Positions 59,445 to 64,000 of a stretch of 64,000 bases of DNA are shown here, one piece after another (positions within the stretch are counted from its first letter, which is position 1; every line of letters starts with the position of its first letter). The DNA is from Halapricum desulfuricans (GTDB lineage: Archaea; Halobacteriota; Halobacteria; Halobacteriales; Haloarculaceae). The notes under the pieces were generated by a model, which saw only the letters and a program-made list of their open reading frames with translations, did no database searches and was not told the origin of the DNA. Location of the stretch: assembly GCF_017094465.1 (NCBI RefSeq), contig NZ_CP064791.1, positions 1,674,001 to 1,738,000 on the forward strand. The letters are read 5' to 3'. The position numbers and the translations under genes are program-made.

Positions 59445-60157
59445 TGTTCGCGCCCACGATGACACCCTACGAGGCCGTTCACGCCGATCCTGACGGCGAC
59501 GCGACCGTCGCCAGACTCGCGCTCACGGCGAGCGAATACGGCTACGACGGACTCGTCGTCCGCAATCACGGCGACGCGCTCACCGACTCCGACGCCGACC
59601 GCATCAGCGAGGAATACGGGATCGACGTCGTCGATGGCGTCGAGATTCGGGCAGCTGACCCGGCGCGCGCGAGTGGATTCGTCGGCAATCACCGGGATCA
59701 CCGAACGATCGTCGCAGTCCACGGCGGCTCGGTCGAGATGAACCGCTTCGCCGTCGAACAGCCGGCCGTCGACGTGCTCGCTCATCCGATGGTCGACGAC
59801 GGCGACTTCAACCACGTCCTCGCGAAGGCCGCCGCGAAGAACAACGTTCACGTCGAGCTCTCGCTGGCGCGCGTCCTGCGGTCCGACGGGGGCGAACGCG
59901 TCCAGGCACTGCGCGACCTGCGGAAGCTCCGGGAACTCCTCGGGGACGCCGACGCGCCGTTCGTCGTCAGCGCCGACCCGCGGAGCCACCTGCAGTTGCG
60001 CGCGCCACGCGAACTCCGGGCGCTCGGCGAGGTATTGGGGTTTGACCCGGACGTGGTCGAGACCGGGCTGGCGGCCTGGGGCGAGCTCGCCGAGCGCAAT
60101 CGCGAGCGCGCCAGCGACGCGTTCGTCGAACCGGGCGTGTGGATCGACGAGGAGTGA
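59444..60157 (+). CDS. rnp3: Ribonuclease P protein component 3 (Rpp30)
   Basis: 237 residues. TIM-barrel protein of archaeal RNase P that works with Pop5: YEAVHADPDGDATVARLALTASEYGYDGLVVRNHGD, VAVHGGSVEMNRFAVEQPAVDVLAHPM, then DFNHVLAKAAAKNNVHVELSLARVL and PFVVSADPRSHLQLRAPREL. The next protein of the complex, Pop5, follows after one gene. Start could also be ATG 59459. Confidence 0.93.
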   Translation: MFAPTMTPYEAVHADPDGDATVARLALTASEYGYDGLVVRNHGDALTDSDADRISEEYGIDVVDGVEIRAADPARASGFVGNHRDHRTIVAVHGGSVEMNRFAVEQPAVDVLAHPMVDDGDFNHVLAKAAAKNNVHVELSLARVLRSDGGERVQALRDLRKLRELLGDADAPFVVSADPRSHLQLRAPRELRALGEVLGFDPDVVETGLAAWGELAERNRERASDAFVEPGVWIDEE

Positions 60158-60213
60158 CGGGCACGGCTCGAACAATCGAGCCTTCTTTGCCCGCGCCGGC
60201 CGAACGATCCTCT

Positions 60214-60834
60214 ATGACTGACGACGTTGCGGAACACGCGGCCAGGTTCGACGAGAAAGCCGGCGAATACGACGACGGCGACCACAGCCCCGAGTACCGC
60301 CAGTGCCGTGATCTGGTGATCGAGCACGCGGCGGTCGACGCGGACGACATCGTGCTCGACCTGGGAACCGGAACTGGCGCGATCGCGCTCGCGCTGGCGT
60401 CGGATGCCGACCGCGTGATCGGACGGGACGTGAGCGAGGGCATGCTCGGGCAGGCCCGCGAAAAGGCTGCCGAGGCAGGCATCGAAAACGCCGAATTCGA
60501 CACCGGGCGGTTCCGGGAGCCGAACGTGGACAGCGACGTGGATGTCGTCGTCTCGAACTTCGCGATGCATCACCTCTCGGATGCGGACAAGCGCGACGCA
60601 ATCGACGTGATCGCGGGACTCGCACCCGACCGGTTCGTACTGGGCGACGTCATGTTGTTCGGTGAGGCCGATCCCGAGGAGCCGTTCTACTCGCCGGCGG
60701 TCGACGATCCGGCGACGGTCGGCGTGCTGGCGGATGCGCTGACCGACGCCGGGTTCGCGCTGACGGCCGTCGAGCGGGTCCACGAACAGGTCGGCGTGCT
60801 CGTCGCCGAGCGGGCAGGGGCGGATCAGACGTGA
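60214..60834 (+). CDS. SAM-dependent methyltransferase between the RNase P genes
   Basis: 206 residues, class I fold. Motif I VLDLGTGTGAIALALASDADRVIGRDVS binds S-adenosylmethionine; motif IV-like VDVVVSNFAMHHLSDADK. It sits between rnp3 and rnp2, as in other haloarchaea, and its TGA overlaps the GTG of rnp2. RNA modification is a reasonable guess only. Confidence 0.9.
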   Translation: MTDDVAEHAARFDEKAGEYDDGDHSPEYRQCRDLVIEHAAVDADDIVLDLGTGTGAIALALASDADRVIGRDVSEGMLGQAREKAAEAGIENAEFDTGRFREPNVDSDVDVVVSNFAMHHLSDADKRDAIDVIAGLAPDRFVLGDVMLFGEADPEEPFYSPAVDDPATVGVLADALTDAGFALTAVERVHEQVGVLVAERAGADQT

Positions 60835-61310
60835 AACACCTGCCGAAACACCTCCAGCCACGGTGGCGATACCTGACCGTCCGGCTCGAAACGTGGCCCG
60901 ACGGGACCCTTGATCGGGGCCCCTTCCAGCGGGAGGTGTGGTACGCCGCACAGAACCTGCTCGGCGACGTCGCCAGCGCGGACGCCGACCTCACGGTCGT
61001 TCGCTTCGAGAGCTGGGAGGGCGGCGCCGAAGCCATCGTCCGGGTCCGACGCGGCGAGAGCGAGCGTGCCAGGGCAATGCTCGCGTGTGTCGACGCGGTC
61101 GGGACGGACCCGGTCGGACTGCAAGTCGCGGGCATCAGCGGGACCGTCCGGGCCTGTGAAGAAAAGTATATGCGTGGGCCGCCGGAACGAACGGAGCAGA
61201 GACGCGTCACAGTCGAAGACGCGGAGCGGTCGGCCGTCGCCCGGAACGGGCGGCTGGACTACCGCACAGACGACGGGTTCACGGCTGGGACGGAACTCGA
61301 CACCGAGTAA
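60831..61310 (+). CDS. rnp2: Ribonuclease P protein component 2 (Pop5)
   Basis: 159 residues. MKHLPKHLQPRWRYLTVRLETWPDG is the Pop5 start, followed by VWYAAQNLLGDVASADADLTVVRF and AIVRVRRGESERARAMLACV, then VGLQVAGISGTVRACEEKY. The start is a GTG that overlaps the methyltransferase stop (GTGA). A tail of about 35 residues is longer than in many relatives. Confidence 0.94.
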   Translation: MKHLPKHLQPRWRYLTVRLETWPDGTLDRGPFQREVWYAAQNLLGDVASADADLTVVRFESWEGGAEAIVRVRRGESERARAMLACVDAVGTDPVGLQVAGISGTVRACEEKYMRGPPERTEQRRVTVEDAERSAVARNGRLDYRTDDGFTAGTELDTE

Positions 61311-61312
61311 CT

Positions 61313-62071
61313 ATGCAGGGAAACCAACAACAGCAAGCGTACGATCGGGGTATCACGATCTTCTCGCCCGACGGACGCCTCTATCAGGTCGAGTACGCCC
61401 GTGAAGCAGTCAAACGCGGAACGGCAAGTATCGGCGTTCGAACACCCGAAGGCGTCGTACTGGCCGTCGACAAGCGGATCCGGTCGCCGCTGATGGAGCG
61501 TTCCTCCGTCGAGAAGATCCACAAGGCCGACGACCACATCGGAATCGCAAGCGCCGGCCACGTGGCCGACGCTCGCCAGCTCATCGACTTCTCGCGCCGA
61601 CAGGCCCAGCTCAACCAGCTGCGCTACGACGAGCCGATCGGCGTCGAGACGCTGACGAAGGCTGTCACCGACCACATCCAGCAGTACACGCAGGTCGGCG
61701 GCGCGCGACCCTTTGGCGTCGCGCTGATCATCGCTGGTGTCGCCGACGGCGAGCCGCGCCTGTACGAGACTGACCCCTCCGGAACGCCATACGAGTGGAA
61801 GGCCCTGGCCGTCGGGGCCGACCGCAACGACATCCGCGAGTACCTCGAAGAGCACTACGACGCGGAGATGACTCTGGACGACGGGGTCGGGCTGGCGCTC
61901 TCGGCGCTGGCATCAGTCACCGACGGCGGCCTCTCGCCCGAGGGGATCGGCGTCGCCACCATCAGCGTCGAGGACGAGCGGTTCGAACAACTCGACGAGC
62001 GGACGCGGCGTGAGCACCTCGAAGCCAACGATATCCTGGCTGGCGAGGACGACGAGACCGACGAGGAGTAG
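61313..62071 (+). CDS. psmA: Proteasome subunit alpha
   Basis: 252 residues; outer ring of the archaeal 20S proteasome. The amino-terminal gate GNQQQQAYDRGITIFSPDGRLYQVEYAREAVKRGTASIGVR and TDPSGTPYEWKALAVGADRNDIREYLEEHY are diagnostic. The acidic tail is typical of haloarchaea. It starts 2 nt after rnp2, so it is in the same unit. Confidence 0.97.
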   Translation: MQGNQQQQAYDRGITIFSPDGRLYQVEYAREAVKRGTASIGVRTPEGVVLAVDKRIRSPLMERSSVEKIHKADDHIGIASAGHVADARQLIDFSRRQAQLNQLRYDEPIGVETLTKAVTDHIQQYTQVGGARPFGVALIIAGVADGEPRLYETDPSGTPYEWKALAVGADRNDIREYLEEHYDAEMTLDDGVGLALSALASVTDGGLSPEGIGVATISVEDERFEQLDERTRREHLEANDILAGEDDETDEE

Positions 62072-62128
62072 CGGTTCGGCGTCGCTCCGTTCTGGTTGCG
62101 AGTTCCGCCCGTAGAGGGACGACACGGG

Positions 62129-62917
62129 CTAGTCTTCGTAGGAGATGCGTTTGACTCGTCCGGGGACCGACCGGTACTCCCAGATGTGACTCCCGTCCCT
62201 GGCCGGCTTGACGCGGTCGACCTGTTCGAGCCCCTGTTTGATGCAATCCCACCACGTCGACTCGGAATCATAGCCCGCCGGGAACTCCTCGTAGAGCGCG
62301 TCGACGAAGTCGTTGCGTTTGGCCGTTTCGAGGTCGCGCAACAGCGCGAGCGCGGCTCCGACGGCCCGCCGCCGCCGCGCGACGAGGTCCTCGTCGTACC
62401 CGGGAACGTCGATGGTATCGAGATCGGCGATGTCCTCGCCGATGCGGCGATCGGTGTCGTTGATGGCCGTCTGTGAGCTGTAGTTGATCCCGGATCCGAC
62501 GCCGTCGCCGAGCCGTTCGCGCGTCTGTGCCACCGCCCGACGGGCGAACTCGTCGAAGCGGTTCGCCTCGACGTTCGAAAGCGCGTGGGCGCTGTCGGCG
62601 ATACTCTCGTCCTCGATCCGGGCGACATCGGGTGCGAGGTTCGTACCCATGACTGTCGCCAGGTCGTCGGGATCAGGCGGGTCGGCTTCGACCTCGTGTT
62701 CGATCGGCGGCGTTTCGACGTTCTGGAGGTCCATCTCCGTGGCCTGCTCGGCGTACGCGCTCAGCAGCGCGGCGCGCTCGTCGTCGCTGTCGATCGCGAA
62801 CCGTCGGCTGACGATCCATTCGAGATACGCCTCACGCGTCTCGAAACCCAGCATATCGGCCTCGACAGCTAGCCCGCGTGCCGTCTCCTCGGACACGTCC
62901 AACTCGAACGTGGGCAT
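62129..62917 (-). CDS. Uncharacterised haloarchaeal protein, 262 aa
   Basis: Starts with a short segment like a ribbon-helix-helix or antitoxin-type domain (MPTFELDVSEETARGLAVEADMLGFETREAYLEWIVSRRFAI). The rest is helical with Glu/Asp-rich linkers and a Trp-rich end (DSESTWWDCIKQGLEQVDRV, then WEYRSVPGRVKRISYED). I do not recognise it. Convergent with psmA. Confidence 0.75.
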   Translation of the reverse strand: MPTFELDVSEETARGLAVEADMLGFETREAYLEWIVSRRFAIDSDDERAALLSAYAEQATEMDLQNVETPPIEHEVEADPPDPDDLATVMGTNLAPDVARIEDESIADSAHALSNVEANRFDEFARRAVAQTRERLGDGVGSGINYSSQTAINDTDRRIGEDIADLDTIDVPGYDEDLVARRRRAVGAALALLRDLETAKRNDFVDALYEEFPAGYDSESTWWDCIKQGLEQVDRVKPARDGSHIWEYRSVPGRVKRISYED

Positions 62918-63020
62918 TCGATAGGCGATACACGGGTAGCTGCCTTGAATGTTCCCCGGACAGTCCCGACAACTATCGATCGTGACAAGATGTCTCCGCC
63001 CAGAATTGTACCCAGCAGCA

Positions 63021-63094
63021 AGCCAGGGGAGGGATTTGAACCCTCGAACTCCCGATTACAAGTCGGGTGCTTGGACCACCCAAGCTCCCCTGGC
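63021..63094 (-). tRNA. tRNA-Thr (UGU anticodon)
   Basis: 74 nt on the minus strand. Acceptor GCCAGGG pairs with CCCTGGC plus discriminator T; anticodon stem CCGAC with loop TTGTAAT holds TGT; T arm GAGGGTTCAAATCCCTC. No intron and no encoded CCA. No duplicated 3' end is seen nearby. Confidence 0.95.
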
Positions 63095-63120
63095 GCGGTT
63101 GTACGTAGTGGGGAGGGACT

Positions 63121-63603
63121 TTAAGACGTATCGCTTTCGACCGACTTTTCGAAGGTCACCCGATGGGGCTGGTAACCACGATCCCGATAGAACTGCCGGG
63201 CCATGTCGTTGTCGGCCATCGCCTCTAGCGCGATCGCGTCCGCACCGTCCTCGGCGAGCACCCGTTCGGCAACGTCGAGCAACTGCGTTCCGACCCCCTC
63301 GCCGCGGGCCTCGGGGACGACGTAGAGATTCTGAATGACACCGCGGGTCGACGATTTCGCGAAGGTGCTGCCCGCCATCGTGAACGTAACGAAGCCGACG
63401 ATCCGGTCGCCCGACCGGGCGATCCGGGCCTCGTCCTGTGCGATCCGCCGGGCGAACAGCTCGCTGATCCGAGTTCGATTGCTCTCGGTCCGGAGATGGG
63501 AGCCGTACTCGCGCTGCCCTGCCGCCAGATCGATCCACTGGACAACGAGCTGGTCGAGGTCGTCCATCGTCGCGGCCCGGATCTCGACTGTCGTCTCACT
63601 CAT
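63121..63603 (-). CDS. GNAT family N-acetyltransferase (RimI-like)
   Basis: 160 residues. Acetyl-CoA loop VVPEARGEGVGTQLLDVAERVL; motif B DNDMARQFYRDRGYQPHRV. Before it, a long Arg-rich helix (TESNRTRISELFARRIAQDEARI). Belongs to another GNAT branch than the three MPGP-type proteins. ATG 63603. Likely acts on a protein or small amine, unknown. Confidence 0.9.
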   Translation of the reverse strand: MSETTVEIRAATMDDLDQLVVQWIDLAAGQREYGSHLRTESNRTRISELFARRIAQDEARIARSGDRIVGFVTFTMAGSTFAKSSTRGVIQNLYVVPEARGEGVGTQLLDVAERVLAEDGADAIALEAMADNDMARQFYRDRGYQPHRVTFEKSVESDTS

Positions 63604-63634
63604 CGCTTGGATCGCCCGAGAGAGGCAGTGGCAG

Positions 63635-63985
63635 TCACGATCGGACATCGCGGCAGTCCGGACAGAGCAACTGCCCGTTGAACGAGACGAGATCGGACGT
63701 GAGCGCGCCGCATCGCTCACAGATCCCCTGATCGCTGTACCCGCCGTCGGCGTTGGCGGCGCCCTCCGGTTCGGATTCGATGCGCGCCGGTTCGACCTCC
63801 TGGTCGGTTGCCGTATCGCCCGGAGTGAACGTCGTCGCCGCGATCACGTCTCGCTGCGTGAGGACGCCGAGCGGTTCGCCGCTGTCGTCGGTCACGACGA
63901 GCAGAGTCGCCGACTGGGCGAACAGCGCGTCGACCGCGGCCTCGATCCCCTGGTCGGCCATAACGCTGGGTACCTGTTCGGACAT
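63635..63985 (-). CDS. CBS-domain protein with carboxy-terminal zinc ribbon
   Basis: 116 residues. One CBS motif (DALFAQSATLLVVTDDSGEPLGVLTQRDVIAATTF), an acidic linker, and a zinc ribbon C-ER-C and C-PD-C (GICERCGALTSDLVSFNGQLLCPDCRDV). A single CBS motif means it must dimerise to form a nucleotide site. Start ATG 63985; an upstream GTG is possible. Confidence 0.85.
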   Translation of the reverse strand: MSEQVPSVMADQGIEAAVDALFAQSATLLVVTDDSGEPLGVLTQRDVIAATTFTPGDTATDQEVEPARIESEPEGAANADGGYSDQGICERCGALTSDLVSFNGQLLCPDCRDVRS

Positions 63986-64000
63986 ACACTCCGTCACCGA

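Noticed and set aside
1-64000. CRISPR arrays
   Set aside because: No regularly spaced 25-40 bp repeats were seen; the repeats present are single palindromes or short tandem copies.

Overview
The window is chromosomal DNA of a halophilic archaeon (class Halobacteria). The evidence is the high G+C content, very acidic proteins, twin-arginine lipoprotein signals on the secreted binding proteins, start codons placed 25-30 nt after TATA-like boxes (leaderless transcripts), and archaeal genes such as rps8e, pelA, psmA, the RNase P proteins, mevalonate kinase and isopentenyl phosphate kinase. I cannot fix the genus. Two tRNA genes are present (Leu-UAA, Thr-UGU). I saw no rRNA, CRISPR array or replication origin.

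Layout. 1-4.1 kb: phosphate uptake (pstS-pstC-pstA, running off the left edge) divergent from an AbrB-PhoU regulator. 4.2-8 kb: rps8e, two small haloarchaeal proteins, a GNAT, a peroxiredoxin-like protein without the expected Cys, a SagB-type nitroreductase and endonuclease III. 8-18.4 kb: a potassium and stress transport island with two TrkH/TrkA pairs, a stand-alone universal stress protein (USP), an amino-acid permease fused to USP domains and a formate/nitrite-type channel fused to USP domains. 18.5-26.6 kb: DUF302, cysE behind a Cys-containing mini-ORF, a DNA glycosylase, MFS, two tandem GNATs, aldo/keto reductase, CDF metal exporter, and a thioredoxin-reductase-like flavoprotein next to an HxlR regulator. 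26.6-28.5 kb: an IS200/IS605-type TnpB element placed directly against a helix-turn-helix gene. 28.6-36.2 kb: DsbA, SDR, TauE, disulfide reductase, DsrE, phosphodiesterase, a membrane-anchored HTH protein, IS debris with strong RNA-like hairpins, and superoxide dismutase. 36.3-43.4 kb: MBL hydrolase, histidine kinase, pelota, the ipk/mvk pair of archaeal isoprenoid synthesis, and a TrkA bracketed by two stand-alone RAM (Lrp/AsnC ligand-binding) proteins. 43.5-43.9 kb: tRNA-Leu with a copy of its 3' end and a 79-bp palindrome. 44.7-52.4 kb: a five-gene dipeptide/oligopeptide ABC transporter operon. 52.6-64 kb: esterase, two micro-proteins, CBS/hibernation-factor fusion, pyrBI, NUDIX, the RNase P-proteasome cluster, tRNA-Thr, GNAT and a CBS/zinc-ribbon protein.

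Most striking observation. The substrate-binding protein of the peptide transporter (50565-52397) appears circularly permuted. After its signal peptide comes the segment that normally forms the carboxy-terminal half of the SBP_bac_5 family, and the normal amino-terminal half follows it; the ORF stops where the moved segment would usually begin. In the same operon the DppF ATPase has two tandem repeats of about 80 residues inserted between the two halves of its carboxy-terminal Cys motif, and the DppC permease has a long amino-terminal membrane extension. I regard this operon as the best candidate for something undescribed. Other points worth a look are the Cys-containing leader ORF before cysE, a second leader ORF before the USP/permease pair, a shared element in the divergent pst/phoU promoters, GTTAC/GTAAC operator-like sites at redox genes, and the RNA-like three-way junction left by a decayed IS.

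Membrane-segment counts and domain boundaries are estimates by eye. Family assignments come from recognised motifs, not from a search.
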